64,000 nucleotides of DNA from Colias croceus (Eukaryota; Arthropoda; Insecta; Lepidoptera; Pieridae). The stretch covers positions 8,308,001-8,372,000 of the forward strand of contig NC_059549.1 of the NCBI RefSeq assembly GCF_905220415.1, read 5' to 3'. The position numbers were made by a program, and so were the translations under genes. The notes under the pieces were generated by a model. It saw only the letters and a list, made by a program, of their open reading frames with translations, was not told where the DNA came from and did no database searches. Shown here piece after piece: positions 48,221-62,100 of this stretch (its first letter is position 1; each line of letters starts with the position of its first letter).

Positions 48221-51200
48221 TACCAAATTCAGTGTATTGCAATAAATCCATTTTCCATTAATAATAAAGACCGGTTTCAACACGAATTAATGGTTGCAAA
48301 AAGTATTTCGGTATTAATGAGGATAACGCATTAAAGTAATATTATTTGATAGGTTATTAAGCTCTACAGCTACAGTTATTTCGCCGTTATGTTAAGTGAT
48401 TGCTTTACACTAATTTTCTCTACATAAAACCTTGTATTTAATATAAATATATCTGTTATAAAAGGCAGAATGTCTATATAAATTATAAACAGAAGTTCGC
48501 TTTGTGAGTATTTAGCTTGTGTATTTTGAGTCTTTGTATAAATAAATATTAATACTCCCAGTAATTTTATACAACTCTGCTAGTTCCGAAGCTCGTAGTG
48601 TTTATTTTGATAGAAACAATTGTTTTTTATTGAGTTCATATACGTCATATTACATGGAACACGCATCTACTACGCAAACATAATGTTCATCACACAATAT
48701 TTTTTCAGTGAAACTCTATAAGAATTGTGCCCTCTGGCTCGTCAGCCAAATAATATTTTTATTATGTTTTTTTCTATAATGTCAATATATTTTATATATA
48801 GAAAACATTGAACATGAAATTGTACTATTAGGTACATATAAACATACACATAGGTACATATAAATAATAAATTATTTATTATACAATACTTTGGGTATCT
48901 ATAAAAAATAACAGATGGTGCATTTAATAGCTTGTGATAATTTTAATAAATACGGGAGCCGATAATTTAAACTGTAGGCTGTATTTGGACTAACTCTTTT
49001 ACACATTTTTTAAATCACCTTAAATATTATACGTTTTCCCTTATTCTTTTATTTAATATATAAACAATGACATATAAGCGAACGTTAGCACGTTGCAGTT
49101 GTTTATAAAAAATTCTGTTTAAGATGCTTGTTTGGAGGTAATCAAATCTTACAAGTTTACGTTCTGAGTTTGACCCAATTTCATACATTCGATTGACCTG
49201 ATGTCTTCCCGTAGATAGGGAAACCATGTAATCTTTGTGATGTGAAGTTGGCATAATAAGGGATTCGACAAGTGGTGTTATCTGTCAGCAAATGCATCTT
49301 GATATCTGGTATTTATACAATTACAATACTAGTCTTTTTTAATTGTTTTTAAATATTTTGATGTAATGTATTTTGCATAATTTTTTCGATACATAAAGTA
49401 TAAGTATGTATCGATTTTTTGTATATTGTTTGAAAAGTTAATTAAAAACAGTATGTTTACACAAAGCTTTAAATATAATATCATCGTCCACGAATTATCA
49501 AGTGAAAATATAAATAAGCTGTACGCAACGCTAAATAGGGAACGTGAGAATTTTGTACCCAATTTTAGCAAAATATTATTTTGATAGTGCAACATTAGGC
49601 AGCTTATTCAAGCATCGACATCAATGAATATATTAATATTGAATTCAAATCAAAATTTACTCGTTAATGTATATTTAAGCAGCGCACTAATATAAGCTAT
49701 ATTTTAACAATGAATAGTTCTATTTTAACGTGTTATTGTGATTTATGATATACATTGATGGTTATGTTACCATTTTATTGAAAGATGTAAAAGTCATATG
49801 CGTAATGTAAAGCAAGAGAAACTAAACAATGAGCTTCGTTAGACCAACACCAATAGACTTGTGGTTGAATGCAATTTAACGCTCCATCCAAATTCACGAA
49901 GTCACCACCGATTGTACTCTTAGTTAATTGGTCGAGGCCAGAAGCCTTTATACAATTTAAGAACTAAAGCTAATTGTATAGTTATAGGTAATAATATTTA
50001 CAAATTTCCACAATTCGCTCTAATAAACTTATATATTGGAAGCAAAAAATATAATCATCTAGATTCTAGATGATACGGTTCGAATAGAAGAAAAAACTAA
50101 TACTTAATTCAAATGTAGTATTACATTGACAACAATATTTATTTTAACGGGAACCTGGGTTTTTAAAATACATTTTTTTCTTCGTTTTGTGTTGATGTTA
50201 AGAAAAGACAATGAATAAATTAAACATCTAACGTAGCAGCTATATGATACGTATAATATAAAACATATCTATAATTATATGTATAATATGTAAAACCCTC
50301 CAAACTAATGGCTTCATCTAACCTTTAGCTTTCATATTTTATGAACCATTTGCAAAACTTATCAAGTTTCCCTAAATTGCTGGTACTCTAATAAGTAGGA
50401 AAATTCTCGTATATGTTTCAACATATTTTGTAGGCATACTTATTGAATGTAAACGAATATTTCAATTTTAAAATTTAACTATATTACATATCCTCAATAT
50501 TCGGCACATTAAGCATATTAACTATATACTGACGATTTTTTGTTGTTATGATTGCTCAAATTGTATTTTCCTATTTCCCTACATCCATATAACACTCATC
50601 CATACATACCACACATGTAATTCAGTTGGATGGGAAATGGCGCGGATGTTGGAAGCAGTTGGAGGCGTTAATCAAGTGTGCGGAATGGAATCGATTGTAA
50701 CGCTTCTACGTGAGCCTCTCACGTTCATATTTTTATATGTATGTCTGTTATACGTTGGTTGTTATTAGATATTACATATCAGATCAGTAATCTTAATTAG
50801 GGACTCGGAAAGCGGCAGTGTTTTGAATAATTATTTCAATTTGACATATGTTTTGTTTTACTGAACAAATTCATTGTTATAATATTTTGTAAAATTGCAC
50901 GCAATGCATTGGCAACTATGTCTAACTTATAACAGTATTTTCTTTGGCAGAAGTTTACTGATTTTATTGCTATGAGATATACCAAGATAATATAAAAGTA
51001 AATTTTTGACTGCATAAATTTATAATTGTTTATATTATTCATTAATACCATGTGGCTTATATCTCTTTAAATGACACGAAAAGGTGATTATACAGTCAAA
51101 AGGCTTTACCAATAAATAAAGGAATGTTAATGTCACAATGTCTACGGCACGTCTGTGTTTTCACTTTTTACCATACATGTGATTGCGATCAACGATACAT

Positions 51201-52498
51201 TTGTTCTCTTTCTGTAAAGGTAATTTCTATTTTTATTAAAGTATCTTTACTAGGTGAAGAGAGACTCGTTATTATTAAGCAGGACTAAGTTTTAATGCGC
51301 CCTTTGAGGTTTTGCCGTGGGGCTACTTTATAATTCGAACAATTTACATTTTGCCTTTAAATTAATCATCAACTTTTTCGCTGCGTGCCCTTTATGATGA
51401 AATTAGAAGCGTTTAAATTGTTTTAATATTCGAATATAGAACAAAAATATATGATCGTTTACCATTAATAATATAGGTATCTACCTACATATAAGTAGAA
51501 AATTATTCCTAAGCATATTCAATTGATGTTTATCAGTCGTTAGTTTTACAGTAATATTAATTTATTCTTTCCTTTAATATATCTGTAGGCATTATAATTA
51601 AGTATTGACGCAATAACTTTCTTAGATTATCTTATTTCTACCTCATCAAAGATCTCGCTGATATCCGTTACCTATAATTTCGGATCGTTTAGTTTAAATG
51701 GCTTACGATATAATATCGATAAGCTGCGGTATGCCTAAAAGCATCAATTGTTTAAAGCCATATCAAATTAACAAAGATACTTGCAATCAAGGCTGTACTT
51801 GAAAAAATTGTATATTGTTGAAAATTCAAATTCAGACGTAAATTACTGTGTAGCAGTAAAAAGTCTTTTAATTAAATACCTACTCATATCTCATATGAAT
51901 TTACCTAATATCCAGATATAATATAGTTAGTCTTCACATAATGTAATACCTTTAGCTTTTAGTTTTTTGTTGTACTTTTATGAAATACCATCCAATGTGC
52001 TGTATATTGTTTTTGAGAATAAATAAACTATAACATGAAAACTCATATTTTGGCCACAGTTCGTTGTTTTACAACACCGCAGCATTCGTCGCGAGTATCA
52101 AAGAGAGCACTTCCATTACTACATGCAAATGGATCAGACTCTTGAATGTTGAAAAATCAATGATATAGCTATAACAGTCTTTATGTTATATGTTATATAA
52201 ATCTTAATAATATATGAGTAATATTGAAGATTTTGCAGAAACATATTGTTTGTAGAGTTTAATATTTGATTCGTAGTTATTTATTTAGAAAAAATACAAT
52301 AAGGAACGTTATTTCAATATCATATACATGCGAATAAATAGAGAGTAGACTCGTTCAGACTTATTTTTATATCTATTTTTATATGCCCTTCAAAATAATA
52401 AGGTCCATTTCAAATGTAGAGCAACTTCGTTATGACTAGCTGTTAGTTTTCTTGAATTTATTTAGTATCAAAGTTGGTTGTTGTATATAAATACGAAT
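48221..52498. other. Non-coding; weak exon-like patch near 52073-52140
   Basis: AT-rich. A GC-richer patch on the minus strand at 52140-52073 has a possible acceptor and donor and reads ESDPFACSNGSALFDTRDEC, but I recognise no family. Everything else here is featureless. Confidence 0.3.
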
Positions 52499-52562
52499 AA
52501 ACTCTATTGTTTTAACAAAATAAATGTTATAAACTCTATTGTTTTAACAATATAAATGTTAT
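52499..52562. repeat. Two-copy 32-bp tandem duplication
   Basis: The unit beginning aaactctattgttttaacaa occurs at 52499-52530 and 52531-52562 with one mismatch, so the duplication is recent. Confidence 0.9.
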
Positions 52563-55500
52563 CAATTTTTTTGCTTTACCTGGATTTCGTTAATTCTATT
52601 TTTATAATATTCCTTGAAGTAAAATGATGGTTCTTCTGGAGAAAAAATGTAAACATGTACCACGGGCGAAACCGGGGAGGACCGCTAGTCATACATAATA
52701 TTATATTGTAGTCCTAGATAATTTCCATGAATATGGTACAATCAATACCTTATTCAAAACTAGATTCTAATGAATATAAAGCATAGCACACATTGTGTAG
52801 AATTGCAACGATTCAAAGCTCAACTTGATGTTAAAGGAGATCAAAGGGCCAAGTCTATGTAACGAATGTTTACCCTTTCATTACTAGTAAAGCATTGCTC
52901 TTGAATCCAATTGAGTACGAGAGTAAGGATTGAATGAATTCCCTTTAGAAGATTTATAATTTGTAACTGTATTTTGATAAATGAGCCGCGGCATAATACG
53001 AAAGTCGGTTTAAGATTAGGTATGACCTTGGGTATGACAAATATCTAAGAGCATTTTCAGTAATTTAGCCTTACCTGTAATTCTGCTATATGCGAATAAT
53101 AATGATTTCAATAAGAATTAGTTTTATTTTCTGTTTGTGTAAAAGGGAATGCCATTCACTGCATGTATTGAGCGTTGCAGGTATCTTTTCTACTTATTTG
53201 ATGATATAATAATATTTTGCGTTTTTACCTTATCTGTCACTTGCATTATTTTAATTTATGCTATACATAAAGCCACGGTATATACTTGGTATATACATAT
53301 ATAAAGTTTTGACATAAATATATATCATTTTATAAAAAGTAAAAACCTAATGTCTTTAATTGGCTTTTTAATTTTTTACTTTAATGAGATACAAAAGAAT
53401 TTATATATTTTTCAATGTTACTTGCATATTTCACAAGAGGTCTCTAGTCCTCGCGGGCGGGTTCAAAGCCCAGTCATGCTATTTAAACCTCTATAGCTTA
53501 ATAACATTTACATTGGCACTTGTACATTTCATTTTAATATACATTCGTTGCTTTCAAAATAAAGCAAATCAGAAATTTTATCTTAACATTTCTATGACTC
53601 CCCAATTTGTAATAAAGACAGCATAGAAATGATAAAAAAGATAAACAGAATATTTGTTTGTTTGCAGGTCTATAAAATGCTTATTCTGTATAATGTAATC
53701 GCCACTAGAATTCCTTTATTTCATTTCGGATAATCCTCCTCCAAGCTTATTACTTGTTGGGAAAAGACTTTATTTTGCTAAAGTACTTTTGTCTTCAAGC
53801 GAAGTGTAGAATATGATTTCTTTACGACAACTCTATATAAAATCTATTCAAAATTTTCTAATTCTACCATATAATTTGGTATAAATCATAGATAATTTTA
53901 ATGCAATAAATTTGTTTTGTAATACTTTCTTATATGCATTAATTAAATTAATGGGTGTTAGTTAGTAAACATACTGAAAAACAATGTTAAACTCTACAAC
54001 CTAGAGTCACTGTGAGCGACCAAAACATTAATAGAAAACATACCATCCTACCTAATAATGAAATAGGCACTTATAAGATTTATAGATTAGAAATTTTTCT
54101 ATAATAAAATAATTTTAATCCACGAATTATTCTCCTCTAGGCTCTATAATAAGTTTTTGAAAGAGTCATAAAAGGCTCTTTTTATTTACCTTTACATGAG
54201 CTTAATACTCAAAATGCCACATTTAAGCGATACCAACTTCATTAACAAACTTTGTATTTAACATTTCATAGTAGAATTATTAATGAATACTGAAACATTT
54301 GCCAATTAACATTCAAATTAAAATGTTACCGAAGCACCGGTCCCGGCGCTAACTTTCTCACAGGTATTTAGATAAAGTCGTTATTAAGTTTGTTTTCTCG
54401 AATGTTCCTTTGAAAGAAATACAAAGTTATATTTTTACCTCAACAATTTGTAGTAGATACAATGCATTTGATATTCAAAATGTATGGTTTTGTAATATTT
54501 ATATGGAACGGAAAACATGTTTTATGAAATGTAATGCTGTATGTACCTATAATTAGTAGCCAATTTAGAATAGGATTTTATGTACGAATACTTATTTATT
54601 GTTACAAATTGAGCTATTGTTGGTGCATCTATGATAAATAAATAAATAAAAATAAATAAATAAATGAAATGAAGCGGCGATCCTTTACGAGATGGTCAAG
54701 TATATTGGACTGTCAATAGGTCAAGTATGTATGCGCTATAATGAATCCTTTTATGTTTTAAAAAGATTTATATGGGCTGTGGTAAATAAGTGTAAAGATC
54801 AGATACCAACTTATATGATAAAAATATATATTTAAGATTGTTTATGTAATTATTATCAAGTGTCAAGGCGAGTTCAAAAATTTTACATAAAAAAGCAATT
54901 TAAAAAGATATTTTTTAAAAGTAATTTCTGTCTTCTATTAAAAGAGAGCTTTTATTAACCATTGCACTAACTTTTAAAATGCTTTTCATCAAAGCTGGGA
55001 AGAGAAAAAATACTTTTCTATTATGAACCAAAAATAAACATTGATGACTGTCGCCTCGACGACCTTTTTACCGGCCGGCAAATCAGAACCTTCAATAAAA
55101 ATGTAATAAAACACAAGTTGATGGGACTCATAAATCGAAACTTTTATGGTGTAAACGGTTATTTTATTGACACGTTACTGATAAAGTAATTGTGTTATTG
55201 TAAATGTTAACAGTTTTTAAGTTACTGGATCTGTTTTTTTACGAACAATTATTGCGTTAAAGTTTAAGAGAAGTCATTTTTTTACTTTAAACACATTATT
55301 TTCGCAAAGAATTTCAAAGAAATGAGAAATGATTATTTAAGAAAGGGGTTTTGATGGAGGTTTTCCTATTAAATATTATGCTGAAAGTATACGTTAATCA
55401 TCTTACATTTTAGCGTCGTTATTAATAAAGCGTGTGATTGATCCGGCCGCAGTGAGTGAGGTGAGTCTTCATCGTGTACATAATTTAGTACATAGTCGAG

Positions 55501-56015
55501 ACGGGTTAAACATAGCATGAACAAGACGTTGGTCGTGTAATCCATAATCAAGAACGACGCCTAAGGCCTCTTAAAAGGTAATAAAATATTGCACGTCTTA
55601 AGACTGGAGAGAGCAATTTTCCCATATTTTCCTCTCCATTTATAACCGGTAGATAACATCTCTATAGATTTATAGATTTAGAAAATTACGGGAAAGTAAT
55701 CTAAAACCGCAATTGTTTAATGGAAGCTTAATGCGTTTGTACCAGTTATTTGGTACAGTTATTTTGTAATAAATATGTCGTGTTAAAAGGTATTACGAGC
55801 CGCAACAATGTTCATATGAATGGCTTTTGGAATGTTTCAAATTTGCCGTGTTCTATTTATTGATATGGTTTTAATAACATTAATGCTATTTGGATACTTT
55901 ATATACAATATTGGAATTGGAGTATATTGTGTATAAGTGTTTTAATTGATAATTCATTGTGGAAATCCGCAAGAGAAATTTTCCTATTGGATTCAAATAT
56001 TCTTTTTATATGATA
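52563..56015. other. Non-coding; Helitron-like end near 52688
   Basis: A + strand Helitron-like terminus ends at CTAG 52685-52688 (accacgggcgaaaccgggga before it). The rest has no coding frame. 54628-54664 is an aaat-rich microsatellite. Confidence 0.4.
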
Positions 56016-56236
56016 CTAGCTGCTCCGCGCGGTTTCACCCCCGTGGCCTCACTCCTGTTTGTCGTAGCGTGAAGATATATAGCTTATAACCTTCCTCGAT
56101 AAATGGGCTATCATTAGATAGCCCATTTATCGGTATTAACTGAAAGAATTTTTCAAATCGGACCAGTAGTTCCCGAGATTAGCGCATTCAAACAAACAAA
56201 CAAACAAACTCTTCAGCTTTATAATATTAGTATAGA
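56016..56236 (-). mobile_element. Helitron-like (Lep1-type) element carrying an internal hairpin
   Basis: On + it starts ctagctgctccgcgcggttt and ends ttataatattagtatag then a. Internal perfect 16-bp arms 56097-56112 and 56117-56132 surround atta. The sister copies at 12739, 32907 and 44663 do not have this duplication. Confidence 0.88.
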
Positions 56237-56349
56237 TAAGATTATACAATATTACATACCAACTACCAAGAAAACAATAAACTAGTTCATAATAAACAAA
56301 TGTAGCTGTTTAAATTAAACTAACTTCATCTGTTTTGGTAAAAGAATTT

Positions 56350-57156
56350 CTTCCATGCCTGGTAATCAATACAAAATTACTCTCCATTCATTCCCCTGCA
56401 ATAGGACATTAACATCAACTCCTCAGAATACTATTTGCACATGTGAAGGAATTAAAAGAACCAATGAAACAAGATATCTAGGTGTTATAGTGGATGACAA
56501 ATTAAGATGGGAACAACATATAAATAGCACAGTAAAAAGAATCAGAAGACTCATATTCGTGTTCAAAAATCTCCGATTTATTGCCAACACTACTCTGCTA
56601 ATCCAGGTATACAATGCTCTTTGTCACTGTATACTAACTTATTGTATATCTGTCTGGGGAGGAGCCTGCAAAACTTTAATGTTACCTGTAGAAAGGGCAC
56701 AAAGGGCTGTTCTTAAGGTTATGTTCTACCTTAATTATAAACATCCTACAACTGATATATACATCAAATCAAATGTTCTTAGTGTTCGAAAATCTTATAT
56801 TTACCAGTGCATCCGCAGAAAACATCGCATGATAGATCTTTCTAATACAGAGGTAAAAAGACTCAATCGGCTACCTATCCCCTCAACCTCATCCAAATTC
56901 GCTCAACATCAATATGAATTCTTAGCAACAAAATTGTATAATTTGTTAAATAGTAAATACAACGTTAGGGTTATAAATCATAATAAAATTAAACGAGTTG
57001 TGAAAGATTGGCTAAAAGATATGGATTACGAAGAAACAGAAAAATTAATGATGGTAAATCACTAGGACGTATTCACCCACCCACCCACATGTCATACGTA
57101 CTAACTTACTCACATGCTCTGCACAAACACACACATGCACAAACACATACACACAC

Positions 57157-57196
<40 letters not shown>

Positions 57197-57508
57197 ATAT
57201 ACGAACAGATACAAGCACACAATATTTATAACGGGAATGACTTCTTAAAATTGAAATATTAACTTCAGTTTGTCCTTTTTTTTGTATAAACAAAGGTATA
57301 TATATATTTGTTTTTCCTTTTATCTATTTTTACTGTTTAAACATAAAACTGTGAGTTTGCAGAAACATATATAATATAGATATAAAGACTGGGAAGAAAC
57401 TGGCCTTCGAAACACAGTTTACCACTAGTTCGAAGGTCAGGGTCTGAACATAATGCTGTACCTGTTTCTTGAAAAATAATTTTTTTTATTATTATTATTT
57501 ATTAAATG
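56350..57508 (+). mobile_element. 5'-truncated LINE with C-terminal coding region
   Basis: Codons 56355-57065 (236 residues) cover only the region after the reverse transcriptase active site: RYLGVIVDDKLRWEQHINST, YNALCHCILTYCISVWGG, VERAQRAVLKVM, ending at TAG 57063-57065. The family part begins within a few codons of the ATG. The 3' UTR holds an AC microsatellite (57122-57198), a small stem (ccttcgaa...ttcgaagg, 57401-57439 region) and an ATT-rich tail ending near 57508. No FADD motif remains. Confidence 0.8.
57122..57198. repeat. AC-dinucleotide microsatellite
   Basis: Interrupted ca/ac repeats within the LINE 3' UTR. Frames across it are artefacts. Confidence 0.95.
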
Positions 57509-57730
57509 TTCAGGACTCAGACGATATAAAAATGATTACACCCCTACAAAGTCGTTGATAGTTCCTCCGCAGATATTCCCTTCCTCTGTGATGTGCTAGA
57601 TAAATAAATATTTAATCTCTTGAAGCTCTCCAGTCATAAGTCGGAGATTCATTTTCTAGCTTACGTTGGCTCTGGGAGGATTTATTATTTTATAATAAAA
57701 GTATGAAAGAAAAGGAGGAGATTGACTATA

Positions 57731-59178
57731 CAGGGTGTAATCGTTAAGTGTGCACAAGCGATTATTCCGTAACTATTGCAGATACCAAAAAACTTTAAAC
57801 TGATATCGAAAGTACTTAACCTAATGAGTAAAATGGCCATAATAAATTTTTAAAAATAAAACGAGAAATATCCAAAAATGTTACATTAAACGCTCCCATA
57901 CATTTTATTTCCCATACATTTTGTATTCATAGCAGATTTTCGAAGTGATGTCCTCATTGTGCAATACAATGAGGAGCTCTATTTACAGTTTCTAAATGAA
58001 CTTCCCTTCAAATTTGCGAACTAATTAAAGCAGAAAACCAAAAAAAAGAAAGAAAAAGCTAAAATCTTTCATATTAAATGTACTAGGTTGATCCAAAAGT
58101 AATGATAATTGGGTATTTCCTGTGCACATAAAAATATAAAATAAATGTTTTTTGCTTGCTCATGTATTCACTAAGTAATCACAAAAAAATCATATCAACA
58201 GGCCACGTTTCCAATTATTTACATTAATTTGAATGTGAACCGTGCGTGCCAGAATGTTTTCCGACGAAAAGAAGAAACAACGATTCGACATGTAGAGGGT
58301 AAATTTCTAAATTTTTAATGATATCAGGATAATTTTTTGTCACGTTTTGTGATCATGGACGTTACCCGAGTTCACCATGTTTATGCTGAAACCAAAAAAC
58401 AAACAATGTCCTGGATGCGAGCTTCCAAAGTGACGATGAAGAAATTCAAAGTGAAAATCAGTAGGTTAGATTAAAGCGGTAGTTTTTTGGGACGCTGAAG
58501 GAATAATTATGGTGGAATATTTTAAAAAGGTAGCCACTTTATTGGGCTCTGAGTAAACAGACCAAATTAAAAGATTGCGGTAGGTTAGTAAGGAAAAGAG
58601 ACATGGCAAACTGCGGACCTGAACGCTGTTTCACCAAGACAACGCACCAGATCACAAAGCGTCAGTTGCGATGGCTGCCATTCAAAAAAATGCTTGAACA
58701 CCTACCCAATTTTTTAGATCTAGCTCCTATTTACTTTTATCTCTTTCCTCGGCACAAGAAACACTTTCTTAGCAATAAATTATTTTAAGACGACAGCGAA
58801 GTGATGGCCGCGTGGAGGGGTTTTTGTGGATGAAGTCAAAGTTTTTTTTTTAAGTTTAGGAAAAAAAATATTGAAGTATATTTTCTAGTTAGAAGACTAT
58901 TTAGAGAAATACATAATTATTATAACTGTAATGACCTTGTTTAATATTGATTATCATTACTTTTGGATCAACCCATGTACATGGGAAATTCGTATCTCAT
59001 ACTAAATGTATGGGAGGGTTTCAAGTTAATTTTTTAGATATTTCTCGTTTTATTTTTAAAAATTTATTATGGCCATTTTACTCATTAGGTTTAATACTTT
59101 CGATATCAGTTTAAAGTGTTTTGATATCTGTAATAGTTACGGAATAATCGCCTGTGCACACTTAACGATTACACCCTG
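57731..59178. mobile_element. Tc1-like TA element with mariner inserted
   Basis: The terminal inverted repeats of about 180 bp start cagggtgtaatcgttaagtg and end in the complement, with TA at 57729-57730 and 59179-59180. The CAGGG end and the TA duplication fit the Tc1/mariner superfamily. Without the insert the element is about 560 bases and non-coding, a MITE. The same composite is seen at 1-228. Confidence 0.88.
58086..58973 (+). mobile_element. Decayed mariner element nested in the Tc1-like MITE
   Basis: The inverted ends ggttgatccaaaagtaatga and tcattacttttggatcaacc bound 888 bases, shorter than a typical roughly 1.3-kb mariner. Transposase remnants lie in different frames: FHQDNAPDHK at 58629-58658 (second catalytic Asp region) and a decayed LAPIYFYLFP block near 58720-58755. 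Stops and frameshifts, for example after FSDEKKKQRFDM, show it is dead. Confidence 0.88.
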
Positions 59179-59180
59179 TA

Positions 59181-62100
59181 TATGTATAATTGCCAAATTA
59201 TTCGATGCTCAAACTGTTCTTACAAGGTACGTGCATGACTTTCTCGACTGATCATCGTTATTTCTATTCATAAAAATAAATGTTTGTAACACAAATGCCC
59301 TATCTACCGTCTGTTTGTTCTAAACTAGGCTAGCTATCTGTGTTTATGTCTGCATTTAAGACAATATCGATTCGTTACAAGAAAGAATGGCGGACTTTCT
59401 AAGTCTTTTACGACTATAACAGTGGAACACGTGAGTTAAACGTATTTCGTTTGCTTTTATGCTTTGACTTTCTTCTTTCTTTGAGTTGCGATCAAAAATT
59501 CAATTAACCTGCACAATGGTGCTTTGTCACTCCAATGGTGAACGTTATTAGCTATCTCTGACGTAACTAAAGTAAATGCTCTTTGTTTTCTATGCGCTCT
59601 TTCCAATAAAGCCACTTTAGGATCTTTAAATACAATTAACAATAGATAACGCATCAATTTAATTTCATCATTCGAAAGCGAGATAGATATCTATCATTCA
59701 ATCGATTAATAGTTCTTATCATAAGTTTATATTACGCCTACTGCACTATAATATAAATATAAATAATATAACATTAGTGATTAGTCAAATTAAACTTATC
59801 CATTCATTAATTTGCTATGAAACTTTAACACAAATAATATTCTACGCTGTAAAATCTGTCACACACAGTTATAAAGCGATAAACAACACCTACTTGTCTA
59901 TGACAGTTCAGTAATAAAATATTTTGATTGTTCATAAATTGTATTTAATCGTAAAACTATAAGACGATAGTTTATTGGTCTTAAATTAAAAGGAGGTGAA
60001 ATCGGTTCTCGAGGCACACAGGCCCACTTCTAATGCCGTGATGTATGGGTCATTTATTTAGGTTTATTCCCTTCTGACCCACTTTACGTATTCATCAGAC
60101 AAACTCTCCACAATCAAACCCCAATTAAATAACACTTGAGATATAGTTCAGTGAAGCACCGAAAATCCAGAAAAATGCCTGTATAAATTATATGTTCAGA
60201 ATGATTATAAGAAATTCCTGTATACGTTATATGTTCCGAATGATATTTGAACGCAATAATTATTACGCTCATGCTTTTGAAATTTGAATGTAGATTATAT
60301 TTGATTGCGAACAGATATAGCAGCAATTAATTAGTTTCCCTTTTAATGTTTTATTTTTTTTAATCATATTATAATAATCGAAGATATAAAAATATAAAGA
60401 AGTAGTTTTATATATTTTTATTTGAACAACTCAATATTTAAAATTGATCGTAAAACATTCAATTTATTTTTAGTGTAAGGACGAAACGTGACGAATTGTT
60501 TGAGCGTCGTCCATGTTTCGTATAAAATTTAAGTTATCTCTAGGGACTTTTTCTCTGCAAGATAAAAAATTATGCCGGCCGTGAAGAATACCCGTTGAAT
60601 AAACTAAACCGGCGCATGAAGTATGAATGTAGAAGAAATTCTTACTAACAATATTTATATAACGGAACAACATCGAAACAATGAAGTCTGTTTTACTTTT
60701 AGAAGTATTTTTTATTAAGGTCAGTGCAGACTACGAGGATATGAGTGGTAAAGTTACGAAAATTGAAAATTTAAGTAGCATATAACGACGGAGTATCTCC
60801 AGGTACCTATTTAATAACGTTTGTTATTACTGGTGTAAAATAACACATCTGCTTACTTACAATATCTCACTTAGATGTACGCACGAACTACTACTAGGTA
60901 CGGGTATTAAAACTTACACATTCTCTACATCACGGTAACTTACTCATGAATATCAAACGACATATTTACCAAAAAAGCCGGAACCATAACATCGTGTGTC
61001 ATTTTATTTTACGCGAAATGTTGTTATGTAAAAACATAACTGTTGTCTGTTGTATATGGACATCATTTTTGTGGTAAGAAATTTTACCTTATACGGAGGA
61101 ATGACGATTTGCCTTTCTGTTACATCCCAAAATTGCCTTCAAAGCTTTTTACAAAAGGTACCTATTTCTTTTTGCGTAATTCTCATGACTTTCTTATTTC
61201 ATGGAAGAGGATTATTATTTTAATTTTTATAAAGTTCTAGTTAATGTATTTTAAGATTAGATATTGTATAACGAAATAAATGAATTGAAATTTTATAAAA
61301 ATATGAAATGAAAAATGAAAAATATACATATTGGGAAAGTAGGTTTTAATCCCGGCTGATGGTAACACTTCCACTACAAAAAGCACGCTCTTTGCACTGC
61401 AGTTACAAAGAGGCCTATTTATTCCACCACAACAACGACATGTTTTCACAGCATCACAAATACAATAGGTCGAGACGCAACCGCAATATCCTGCCGGGAG
61501 AGGATTGAAGTCTTAGCTTCTAATTTAGCCCTAGATTCCCTGTACAACTTTTCACTTCAGAACAATTTTCTTGCCATGTTAACTGGACTTCTCTATCAAA
61601 ATGTCGCCATAAATATACCTGCAGCACTCAGGATTCCATTTATAGGGTGTAAGCACAAATATAGCTAGTGTGGAGGGATTAAATATGAAGTTGGTTGGTC
61701 AATAGCGCCATTCACAGAGTTTCAAGTGTGCACGCTAAAAGCCTTCCCGGGGATCCATTAAATGTAGCCAAGCTGTAGCTTTGAGTTAAATATGTGTCAA
61801 TAGGATTCTAAGGCGCCTCACACAACCTGCGCCCGTGACACTTAACCGACTTAAACAGGTCAAAATATAAAATAATAAACATCTTTTTATATCATGCACG
61901 TTAATGAGAGTCGTCTTTGAAACTTATTTTTTAAGAGTTCTTAATGTCCATATAAAAAATTAAATAGGTATTTCTTACTAAAATTAGTTGTGTTGTAGTT
62001 GTTAACATGATAAAAGTGGAAAAGGTTATCCACAAAAATGTAAAAGCCTATTAAGCTAAGATTGATGATGTACTTATGTGAAAGTAGGTACTTTATTTAG

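Noticed and set aside
53440..53480. tRNA-like T-arm (gggttcaaagccc)
   Set aside because: No matching acceptor, D or anticodon stems at the right distances on either strand.
57008..57293. Frames of alternating His/Thr or Val/Cys
   Set aside because: They are translations of the AC microsatellite in a LINE tail.
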